The notes below the pieces were generated by a model. That model saw only the letters and a program-made list of their open reading frames with translations, ran no database searches and was not told the origin of the DNA. This document shows positions 6,455-12,275 of a stretch of DNA of 13,666 nucleotides, in pieces. How positions within the stretch are numbered: the first letter of the stretch is position 1; each line of letters begins with the position of its first letter. The translations under genes and the position numbers were made by a program. The stretch is from Armatimonadota bacterium. Lineage in GTDB: Bacteria > Armatimonadota > Fimbriimonadia > Fimbriimonadales > ATM1. The DNA lies in NCBI GenBank assembly GCA_013816225.1, contig JACDEQ010000031.1, positions 1-13,666 on the forward strand. The letters are read 5' to 3'.

Positions 6455-7298
6455 TGCGCAACTCCTCGGCGAAGCGCCTGACCGCGTCGGTCCACTCCGG
6501 CAAGGGCGACAGGCCGAGGGACTGATACTTCGAAGTGTCGAGAACACTGTTTTTCGGCCGTGTTGCCGCTGTCGGGAATTCTTCGGAGGACACCGGCTCG
6601 ATTTCCACATCGATGCCTGCGGCAGCGACCGACGCGGTCGCCAGTTTGTGCCAAGTCGCCTTCCCGGAGTTGACTATGTTATAAATTCCACCATCGGGGC
6701 CGAGGTCGGCGAGTTGCACGACGGCCGCTGCGAGGTCGGACGTGTACGTGGGTGAGCCGGTCTGGTCGCTTACAACGCGCAGCGGCTTGCGTTGGAGAGC
6801 CGAGCGTATGATTTTCCGAGGGAAGCAATCCCCTCCTGCGCCGAAGAGCCAGGCGGTTCGCACGACGATCGACTCACACGCTTCCAGCAGCAAGGCGCGC
6901 TCACCTTGGAGTTTGCTTTCACCGTAAACACCGAGCGGGTTGGTGGAGTCGTATTCTCGGTAGCGACCGCTTGCTTTCCCATCGAAGACAAAGTCGGTAC
7001 TCATGTGGATGATCCGCGCACGCGATTCCCGGGCGGCGCGTCCTAGGAATCCGGGGGCGACTCCATTCAAAAGGAACGCGGCGTCGCGGTCGGTCTCCGC
7101 TTTGTCTACCGCCGTATAAGCTGCGCAGTTGACGATCCAGTACTGGGAAGCGCCGGGAACATAATTAGAGATCGAAGTTTCGTCGGTTACATCGAGTTCG
7201 TCGCGAGTGGGGGCGAGCACCTCCCAACCCCTGCGTTCGGCCGCTTCCACCACTGCGCTTCCGAGCAATCCTGAACCGCCGATGACGATAAGCTGCAC
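6432..7298 (-). CDS. rmlD: dTDP-4-dehydrorhamnose reductase (RmlD-like)
   Basis: The enzyme reduces dTDP-4-keto-L-rhamnose to dTDP-L-rhamnose, the last step of rhamnose precursor synthesis for surface polysaccharide. The 288-residue product is an extended short-chain dehydrogenase of normal length. The NAD(P)-binding GGSGLLG is at 7-13. Family stretches NCAAYTAVDKAE (58-69), STDFVFDG (100-107) and the catalytic YGESK (Tyr125, Lys129) follow. DQTGSPTYTSDLA (about 183-195) and RPKNSVLDTSKY near 250 are typical of RmlD. The GTG start at 7298 has a -10-like TAGACT six bases upstream and only a distant AAGG. No rmlA, rmlB or rmlC is nearby, so it stands alone. A related NDP-sugar reductase is possible, but RmlD fits best. 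Confidence 0.9.
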   Translation of the reverse strand: MQLIVIGGSGLLGSAVVEAAERRGWEVLAPTRDELDVTDETSISNYVPGASQYWIVNCAAYTAVDKAETDRDAAFLLNGVAPGFLGRAARESRARIIHMSTDFVFDGKASGRYREYDSTNPLGVYGESKLQGERALLLEACESIVVRTAWLFGAGGDCFPRKIIRSALQRKPLRVVSDQTGSPTYTSDLAAAVVQLADLGPDGGIYNIVNSGKATWHKLATASVAAAGIDVEIEPVSSEEFPTAATRPKNSVLDTSKYQSLGLSPLPEWTDAVRRFAEELRTKNLLEV

Positions 7299-7304
7299 AC
7301 TTTG

Positions 7305-7310
7305 AGTCTA
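7305..7310 (-). promoter_or_regulatory. Candidate -10 element of the rmlD gene
   Basis: Read on the minus strand, TAGACT (TANNNT) lies six bases before the GTG at 7298, predicting a leaderless transcript. No -35 match is seen. The 37-bp region between the two divergent starts leaves little room for separate 5' untranslated regions. Confidence 0.35.
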
Positions 7311-7322
7311 CCTTTCGGCTGG

Positions 7323-7328
7323 TACCAT
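7323..7328 (+). promoter_or_regulatory. Candidate -10 element of the GNAT gene
   Basis: TACCAT lies seven bases before the GTG at 7336. A partial -35 (TTTGAG, 7301-7306) is 16 bases upstream and overlaps the opposing rmlD -10 candidate, so the two promoters may compete. No Shine-Dalgarno precedes the GTG. Confidence 0.35.
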
Positions 7329-7335
7329 CGAGTTC

Positions 7336-7809
7336 GTGCGCGAGCCGACCATCAGACCGTTCCATGAGGGAGACGAGCCTGGAATCCAGGCTGTGATCAA
7401 GGGAGTCTTCGACGAGTACGGCTTCACATGGGAGCCGGAGGGCTACAACCGCGACTCGTTGGATGTGCGCGAGTTCTATCACGATCAGGGCGGCGGCTTT
7501 TGGGTGATGGAACTCGATGGCATTGTGATCGGGACAGTAGGTCTGAAAGCCCGAAGGGATGGCCGGTGCGAGTTGTATCGGCTTTATCTGCCTGCCCAGC
7601 ACCGAGGCAAGGGTCATGGACGAGACCTGTACGTTTTTGCGCAGGAAGCCGCAAGGGAAGCGGGATTTACTGAGATGGAAATCTGGTCCGACAAGAAGCT
7701 GGCCGCCGCTCATGGAATGTACACGAGGAGCGGGGCAGAGCCTCTCGGCGAGCGAATCTGCGATGATCCCGATAATTCGGAGGAGGTCGGATTCCTTCTG
7801 AAACTGTGA
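7336..7809 (+). CDS. GNAT-family N-acetyltransferase
   Basis: The 157-residue product has the GNAT fold order. An N-terminal strand reads TIRPFHEGDEPGIQAVI. A beta-strand pair is seen in FWVMELDGIVIGTVGLK (about 55-71). The acetyl-CoA pyrophosphate loop RGKGHG (90-95, pattern Q/RxxGxG) follows LYRLYLPAQH, and a helix rich in alanine follows it. MEIWSDKKLAAAHGMYTRSG (about 114-133) is the usual motif B with the YxxxG region. The substrate cannot be told from sequence; a free amino acid, antibiotic-like amine or protein N-terminus are all possible. The gene stands alone, divergent from rmlD and convergent with trpA. The GTG at 7336 fits the family start. It has a -10-like element instead of a ribosome binding site. 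Confidence 0.88.
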   Translation: MREPTIRPFHEGDEPGIQAVIKGVFDEYGFTWEPEGYNRDSLDVREFYHDQGGGFWVMELDGIVIGTVGLKARRDGRCELYRLYLPAQHRGKGHGRDLYVFAQEAAREAGFTEMEIWSDKKLAAAHGMYTRSGAEPLGERICDDPDNSEEVGFLLKL

Positions 7810-7839
7810 ATAATCGGAGCGCGAGGACAGGTGGCCTTT

Positions 7840-7856
7840 GCCGGCAGGATGCCGGC
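7840..7856. repeat. Perfect palindromic hairpin, REP-like (GRMPAL type)
   Basis: GCCGGCA, the 3-base loop GGA and TGCCGGC form a perfect seven-base stem between the convergent stops of the GNAT gene and trpA. Neither strand has a T-run after it, so it is not a standard intrinsic terminator, although it may still mark transcript ends. Read in frame, the site gives AGRMPAL. I recall this peptide from spurious small ORFs made by dispersed hairpin repeats in several phyla. Only one copy is in the window, so dispersal is inferred. Confidence 0.5.
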
Positions 7857-7857
7857 G

Positions 7858-8652
7858 CTAATGTGCCGCCGCTCCGCTCTTCAGCGTTCTGATCGCTTCG
7901 CAGACCCGATCTGGGCCATCGGGCGCAGTCCAAACCTGATGCAGAAGGTCTACCAAGTAGCTGCCCACCACCGCGCCGTCCGCCACTTCGCACACCATGC
8001 GCACGTGTTCCGGCTTCGAGATGCCGAAGCCGACGCAAACCGGCAGGTCGGAGCACTTCCGAATTCGCTGAACGCTTTCGGCGACCTCCCGCGGCACTTC
8101 GCGTCCGGCTCCGGTCACGCCTGTGCGCGAAACGCAGTAGACGAAGCCGGTCGAAGCTCCGCACGCTGCCCGTATTCGAGCCTCGGTAGAAGTGGGCGCC
8201 ACAAGGAAGATTGTGTCGAGCCCGGCGTTCGAGGCGACGGCCTTCCACTCGCCGGCTTCTTCGGGGGTCAAATCGCTGAGGATGACACCCGAAGCGCCCG
8301 AGTCTTTAGCGCGGCGGGCGAACTGATCGAAACCGATCCTGAGCGCCATGTTCGTATATCCCATGTATACGATCGGCGTTGAGACGCTTGCCTGCGCAAC
8401 CGAGTCGAAAACCCCGCTCATGCGCGTGCCTCGCTCGAGGGCGCGCTGGCTGGACGCCTGGATTGTTGGGCCGTCTGCGATAGGGTCACTGAACGGGATG
8501 CCGACCTCGATGACGTCGGCGCCGCCTGTTTCGAGGATTTCAAGGATTTCGGGCAGGTCGTCGAGCGAGGGGTCGCCCGCGGTGACGAAGGCTAACAGTG
8601 CCCTTTCACCTTGGGCGCGAAGCTGGGCGAAACGCTCGGATAGCGGGGACAT
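7858..8652 (-). CDS. trpA: Tryptophan synthase alpha subunit
   Basis: The alpha subunit cleaves indole-3-glycerol phosphate to indole and glyceraldehyde 3-phosphate, and passes indole through a tunnel to TrpB. The product is 264 residues, the normal length. VIEVGIPFSDPIADGPTIQ places catalytic Glu49 and Asp60 at exactly the Salmonella numbers. FVTAGDPS (22-29) and the C-terminal phosphate-binding GFGISKPEHV and GAVVGSYLVD are also present. Two family stretches are slightly unusual: YMGYTNMALRIG, where most have MTYYNPxxxxG, and ILSDLTPEEA, where most have PDLPxEE. The ATG at 8652 matches the family start. No Shine-Dalgarno precedes it, but TAAACT lies seven bases upstream. It follows trpB on the same strand after 97 bp. 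Confidence 0.96.
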   Translation of the reverse strand: MSPLSERFAQLRAQGERALLAFVTAGDPSLDDLPEILEILETGGADVIEVGIPFSDPIADGPTIQASSQRALERGTRMSGVFDSVAQASVSTPIVYMGYTNMALRIGFDQFARRAKDSGASGVILSDLTPEEAGEWKAVASNAGLDTIFLVAPTSTEARIRAACGASTGFVYCVSRTGVTGAGREVPREVAESVQRIRKCSDLPVCVGFGISKPEHVRMVCEVADGAVVGSYLVDLLHQVWTAPDGPDRVCEAIRTLKSGAAAH

Positions 8653-8659
8653 CGGGGCA

Positions 8660-8665
8660 AGTTTA
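8660..8665 (-). promoter_or_regulatory. Candidate -10 element of trpA
   Basis: On the minus strand, TAAACT (TANNNT) lies seven bases before the trpA ATG. With no ribosome binding site, it suggests a leaderless trpA transcript in addition to any trpBA read-through. No -35 match is visible. Confidence 0.35.
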
Positions 8666-8683
8666 CCGGGGGTTTGGTGGGGG

Positions 8684-8737
8684 ATCGGTCGGATAGGGCT
8701 GATTGGACCACTATGGCTTATAGGACCTATTGGGACG
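8684..8737. repeat. Degenerate 9-bp tandem repeat in the trpB-trpA gap
   Basis: Six adjacent 9-base units of the form AT(A/T/C)-GG(A/G/T)-(C/C)(T/C/G)N can be read. Translated in the plus direction they give IGR IGL IGP LWL IGP IGT. Units such as ATTGGACCA and ATAGGACCT contain the self-complementary core GGACC/AGGACCT, so the array can fold on either strand. It fills most of the space between the two trp genes and shows no coding sign. The unit boundaries are approximate and the fourth unit fits poorly. Confidence 0.55.
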
Positions 8738-8749
8738 CGTTCCCAAAGT

Positions 8750-9928
8750 TTAGAGGTTAAGCAATCGGGATGCGGTTTCCATATCTTTGTCGCCTCGGCC
8801 GCTGAGGTTCACCAGGATGGTCGAGCCGTTTTCGAAAGCGAGTTTCTTCAGCAAAGCGAAAGCATGAGCGGATTCGAAGGCGGGGATGATGCCCTCGGAG
8901 CGGGCGAGCCAGACGAAGGCGCCCAGGGCTTCGTTGTCCGTTACTGCGTAGTAGTCAGCGCGGCCGGTGTCCCTTAGATAACTGTGCTCGGGGCCGACTC
9001 CGGGATAATCGAGGCCTGCGGAGATCGAGTGGGTGTCGAGAATTTGGCCGTCTTCGTCCTGCATCAGGTAGCTATAACTGCCGTGCAGCACTCCCGGCTC
9101 TCCTGCCGTTAGGGGAGAGGCGTGCTTGCCCGTTTCGACGCCCTCGCCGCCTGCTTCGGCTCCGATCAGCCTAACGCTTTCGTCTTTCTCGAAGTGGTGG
9201 AAAAAGCCGATGGCGTTCGAGCCTCCGCCGACGCAGGCGATGCACGCGTCGGGGAGCCTTTGGACCGCCTCGAGCATTTGTGCGCGGGCCTCGAAACTGA
9301 TCACCTTTTGGAAGCTGCGCACCATGAGCGGGTAGGGGTGGGGGCCGACACATGAGCCAACGATGTAATGGGTGTCGGCGACGTTGGTCACCCAGTCGCG
9401 CATGGCCTCGTTGGTGGCGTCCTTGAGGGTGCGGGTGCCGCTCGACACGGGGACCACCGTCGCGCCAAGCAGCTTCATGCGGAAGACGTTCAACTCCAGG
9501 CGGCGGACGTCTTCCTCGCCCATGTACACCACGCATTCGAGGCCAAAGAGCGCGCATACCGTGGCGGCTGCTACCCCGTGCTGCCCAGCGCCGGTTTCGG
9601 CGATGATCCGCCTCTTGCCCATTCGTCGCGCGAGCAACGCCTGGCCCAATGCGTTGTTCAGCTTGTGCGAGCCTGTGTGGCAGAGGTCTTCGCGCTTGAT
9701 CCAGATACAAAGTCCGAGTTCCGCGCCGAGGCGCCTTGCTTCCGTGATCGGAGTCGGCCTCCCGATGGTGGTTTTCCAATGACCAGTCAGTTCGGCGATG
9801 AACGCCTGATCTCCGGCCGCTTCCTCGACGGCTGCCTCCAATTCATCGAGGGCTGGGATAAGCGTCTCCGGGACGTATCGGCCGCCGAAATCGCCGAATC
9901 TGCCGGCGGACGGGTGGGCTAAAGGCAT
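8750..9928 (-). CDS. trpB: Tryptophan synthase beta subunit
   Basis: TrpB condenses indole with L-serine on pyridoxal phosphate to make tryptophan. From the ATG at 9928 the product has 392 residues, normal for TrpB1. It opens with GRFGDFGGRYVPETL, the usual start. The PLP lysine is Lys89 in HTGSHKLNNALGQ, followed by AETGAGQHGVA with the catalytic Glu. The PLP-phosphate loop GGGSNAIG and YPGVGPEHSYL, also diagnostic, come later. The open frame reaches an ATG at 10012, but those 28 extra residues have no family counterpart and overlap promoter-like DNA, so 9928 is preferred. It is the first gene of trpBA. No other trp gene is in the window. There is no Shine-Dalgarno at 9928; a CATAAT lies six bases upstream. 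Confidence 0.96.
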   Translation of the reverse strand: MPLAHPSAGRFGDFGGRYVPETLIPALDELEAAVEEAAGDQAFIAELTGHWKTTIGRPTPITEARRLGAELGLCIWIKREDLCHTGSHKLNNALGQALLARRMGKRRIIAETGAGQHGVAAATVCALFGLECVVYMGEEDVRRLELNVFRMKLLGATVVPVSSGTRTLKDATNEAMRDWVTNVADTHYIVGSCVGPHPYPLMVRSFQKVISFEARAQMLEAVQRLPDACIACVGGGSNAIGFFHHFEKDESVRLIGAEAGGEGVETGKHASPLTAGEPGVLHGSYSYLMQDEDGQILDTHSISAGLDYPGVGPEHSYLRDTGRADYYAVTDNEALGAFVWLARSEGIIPAFESAHAFALLKKLAFENGSTILVNLSGRGDKDMETASRLLNL

Positions 9929-9934
9929 GACAAG

Positions 9935-9940
9935 ATTATG
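9935..9940 (-). promoter_or_regulatory. Candidate -10 element of trpB
   Basis: On the minus strand, CATAAT lies six bases before the ATG at 9928, within an 8-mer (CATAATCT) shared with the queF upstream region. A TTGGCA lies 20 bases upstream, longer than the usual 16-18. Its position favours the 9928 start over the 10012 one. Confidence 0.4.
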
Positions 9941-10011
9941 CAAGCTATCGACGCGGGCGATGCCAAATGCGACGATTTGCGCACCTAAAGAGGCTAGATT
10001 CCGCGCAAACA

Positions 10012-10041
10012 TTGACCTCAGGCACCAAAATTAGCAACAAT
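10012..10041 (+). promoter_or_regulatory. Candidate sigma-70-type promoter of the exported-protein operon
   Basis: TTGACC (10012-10017) matches five of six -35 bases, and AACAAT (10036-10041) matches four of six -10 bases, with an 18-base spacer. It would leave a 5' leader of about 45 bases carrying a strong ribosome binding site, unlike the leaderless-type starts elsewhere in the window. AGGCAC (10020-10025) and GTGCCT (10051-10056) form a weak inverted repeat around the expected transcription start. Confidence 0.4.
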
Positions 10042-10080
10042 AGTGCAGGCGTGCCTCCGTCAATATTAGTGGGGGCTCCC

Positions 10081-10086
10081 AAGGAG
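10081..10086 (+). promoter_or_regulatory. Strong ribosome binding site fixing a TTG start
   Basis: AAGGAG lies seven bases before the TTG at 10094. It is the best Shine-Dalgarno in the window and supports translation from a TTG codon that would otherwise look doubtful. Confidence 0.7.
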
Positions 10087-10093
10087 ATAGATT

Positions 10094-11095
10094 TTGAGAT
10101 CATTCGCATCTTCAGCATTTAAGAAAATTCTCTTTAGCCTTGCGTTGGTAACGGCCGTCGCCGCATCCCAGGCAGGCACGCTTATTGTTCAGTCTCCTGC
10201 GGATGGAGATTTCGTTGGAAGCAACACTGTCATCACCTTCCGAATCACCGGCGGCATAAATCAGGTTACGGTGCGGGCCGTCATAACCGCGGACGAGGGC
10301 GGCGCAAACACGACCCTAGAGACACAAGTCAATCCGGACGAGAACGGCAACGCCAGCGGTACGATCAATTGGAACCCGAGTGAATCGTTCCCGGAGGGTG
10401 GCTATACGATCGTCGTCACGGCTACTGAACAGGGCAACAAGTACAACACGGTCACGATTCACGTGACGCTGGACCGATTTGCGCCCAGGTTGTTCGAATA
10501 CAGCCCACTCAACAACAGCTTTATTAACGGCAAGATCTTGATCACGGCCCGCATCGATGAGCCTGCGGAGAACATCGAGCAGTGGCGCGTTACCGTCAAC
10601 GACGCGGACCTTCCCAACAACACCGGCTCTACCCCCGAAGTGAGCGTGCTCTGGGATCCGGCCAACATAGAACTCGACGGCGAGCAGACAGTCAAGATTA
10701 TCGTGAGAGACCGTGCCGACAACGAATCGACGCAAACGATAACTGTGACACTGGACCGAGCTGCACCGGTTATCAACGTTGTCTACCCACGAGTCAACCA
10801 AGCGATTCGCCCCGGTTCCATCGTTACCGTTTTGATCTTGGTACAGGACATTTCCTCGACTTCCGTGGACCCGGTTGCGGTCGTTGTCGAAATCCGCGAT
10901 CTCGATGATAACGTTCTAAGGCGGGTGGCCCGTTTGCGGTACGATGAAGTGAATGAAACGACCGCTCGCTGGGTCGGGCGGTGGAGGGCGTCGTTGCCGC
11001 CTGGCATAACCGAATTCAAGCTGACCGTGAGATGCGTGGATAAGGCAGGGAATAGCGCCGCGCCTCAAGAAGTTCCACTTCACTTCGGATTCTAA
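10094..11095 (+). CDS. Exported protein of three Ig-like modules
   Basis: The 333-residue product starts at a TTG with an excellent ribosome binding site. It has a basic N-terminus, a hydrophobic stretch (about 12-24) and a probable signal peptidase I site near ASQA/GT (25-30), so it should leave the cytoplasm. The rest reads as three beta-rich modules of the bacterial Ig-like or cadherin-like kind, about 29-128, 129-222 and 223-333. Modules 1 and 2 end with VTLDR followed by APxI/L (124-131 and 218-225), 94 residues apart. DRADN (206-210) and DKAGN (316-320) mark the same loop of modules 2 and 3. There is no anchor, LPXTG or sorting domain. It is probably an adhesive or structural surface protein. 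It is the first of three closely spaced exported-protein genes, and no enzyme domain is seen. Confidence 0.85.
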   Translation: MRSFASSAFKKILFSLALVTAVAASQAGTLIVQSPADGDFVGSNTVITFRITGGINQVTVRAVITADEGGANTTLETQVNPDENGNASGTINWNPSESFPEGGYTIVVTATEQGNKYNTVTIHVTLDRFAPRLFEYSPLNNSFINGKILITARIDEPAENIEQWRVTVNDADLPNNTGSTPEVSVLWDPANIELDGEQTVKIIVRDRADNESTQTITVTLDRAAPVINVVYPRVNQAIRPGSIVTVLILVQDISSTSVDPVAVVVEIRDLDDNVLRRVARLRYDEVNETTARWVGRWRASLPPGITEFKLTVRCVDKAGNSAAPQEVPLHFGF

Positions 11096-11126
11096 GGCGA
11101 CGAGAAACTAACAGAGGATGGTAAAT

Positions 11127-12269
11127 ATGATGAACGCAAGGAAGCGGTACGCAGCTGGTTCAGTTTTCGCATGTCTCGCCGGGGCGGCTTTCGCTGACAT
11201 ACCGGATATGCTCAGCTCTTTCGAGATGGGTGGCAGAGGGCTCGGGATGGGTGGTGCGATCTACTCGAATTCCTCGGATCCGAGCGCAAGCTATTGGAAT
11301 CCGGCCGGCCTCGGACACATCACAACGAGCCAGGCCGAGGTCAACTTCAGAAACCGACCAAGCAACAACACGACGTTGACGGGCAACTTCAGTAACCCGG
11401 ATGAAGACACCCAAGGCACTTTCGGCCGCAACCAGTTTTCTTTCCTCGGAGTTGCTGTGCCGTTCCGGAGCGGAACCCTCGGCCTTAGCTACGCGCTCGG
11501 CGGCTACGCCCGCGAGCTCAGACAGGGAACCGGGTTGATCGTCGACCCGATTGAAAACATCACGGCAGACGTCTTCACCCGGGACGCGGTGAGCGATGAG
11601 TTTATCACGTTGGCTTATGGTATGAAGCGCGGTTCGTCCATGACGATTGGCGCCGGCGTTGTTTACGCGCGCGAATCGATCATGAACCAGACTCAGATTA
11701 GCCTGTTCCAGAACGGTGATCCGATTCCGAGCCCAGACCCGACCGACGACAACGAGACCGCCGACGGCTTCGGAGCCATCGTCGGCGTACAGTTTCAGCC
11801 GGGGAACAACCCGAACACCTCGGTCGGAATGAGCTTCAGGACGCCTATTAAGCTTAGCGGTTTCGACGTATTCGATTCCTATTCTGATACCATTCCCGCG
11901 CGCCTTCAGGGCGGCATCATCTTTCGCAAGGACGGCCTTCGCGGCGGGCGGGATTATCTGATCGGCGGCCTTGACGCGGCGTACTATTTCGCGGCCAATG
12001 GCGGCCTGGCACTTGAGCGACAGGGACACGTTTCGGGGGGTATCGGGTTCGAATACAACCTCTCTCAATCCTACGGGTTCATCCCGCTGCGACTCGGCGT
12101 TCGCGCCACTCAGTCCGGCGGAAATAACTTCACACAACGCAATGCCGTAACGTTCGGCCTTGGCTATCGTCCGACGAACGGGCGCTGGTGGCTCGACCTC
12201 GGTGGCTCGTCGGGTGGAGGTTCCAGTCCGGACTTCGCTGTTTCGATCGGTTCAACTTTTGGAAGGTAA
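11127..12269 (+). CDS. Outer-membrane beta-barrel protein, FadL/PorV-like
   Basis: The 380-residue product has a signal peptide (MMNARKRYAAGS then a hydrophobic core ending AFA/D). The mature start contains EMGGRGLGMGG and SDPSASYWNPAGL, the N-terminal signature shared by OMPP1/FadL and PorV/PorQ-type barrels (GxRxxGMGGAxxAxxDDxSAxxxNPAGL). The remainder alternates short polar and hydrophobic stretches such as TLGLSYALGGYA, NTSVGMSFRTPIKLSG and AVTFGLGYRP, as expected for a barrel of a dozen or more strands. The last residue is Arg, not the usual Phe, although Phe is penultimate but one. AGAGG nine bases before the ATG at 11127 favours this start over the in-frame ATG at 11118, which abuts it. 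The substrate is unknown: transport of hydrophobic molecules (FadL) or a secretion-linked shuttle (PorV) are both possible. Confidence 0.82.
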   Translation: MMNARKRYAAGSVFACLAGAAFADIPDMLSSFEMGGRGLGMGGAIYSNSSDPSASYWNPAGLGHITTSQAEVNFRNRPSNNTTLTGNFSNPDEDTQGTFGRNQFSFLGVAVPFRSGTLGLSYALGGYARELRQGTGLIVDPIENITADVFTRDAVSDEFITLAYGMKRGSSMTIGAGVVYARESIMNQTQISLFQNGDPIPSPDPTDDNETADGFGAIVGVQFQPGNNPNTSVGMSFRTPIKLSGFDVFDSYSDTIPARLQGGIIFRKDGLRGGRDYLIGGLDAAYYFAANGGLALERQGHVSGGIGFEYNLSQSYGFIPLRLGVRATQSGGNNFTQRNAVTFGLGYRPTNGRWWLDLGGSSGGGSSPDFAVSIGSTFGR

Positions 12270-12275
12270 GTCTTA

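Noticed and set aside
7840..7856. Bidirectional intrinsic terminator
   Set aside because: The stem is strong but no T-run follows on either strand, so it is reported as a repeat hairpin only.
8348..8977. Plus-strand open frame spanning the trpA start, the gap and the trpB end
   Set aside because: It crosses the two trp genes in antisense, and its middle is only the translated 9-bp repeat (IGLIGP pattern).
9929..10012. N-terminal extension of TrpB to an ATG at 10012
   Set aside because: The extra 28 residues have no counterpart in TrpB proteins, and the segment contains the -10-like element for the 9928 start.
11160..12137. Long minus-strand open frame (325 codons) opposite the outer-membrane barrel gene
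   Set aside because: The plus strand has a signal peptide, ribosome binding site and family signature. The minus frame has low-complexity, charged composition and no motif.
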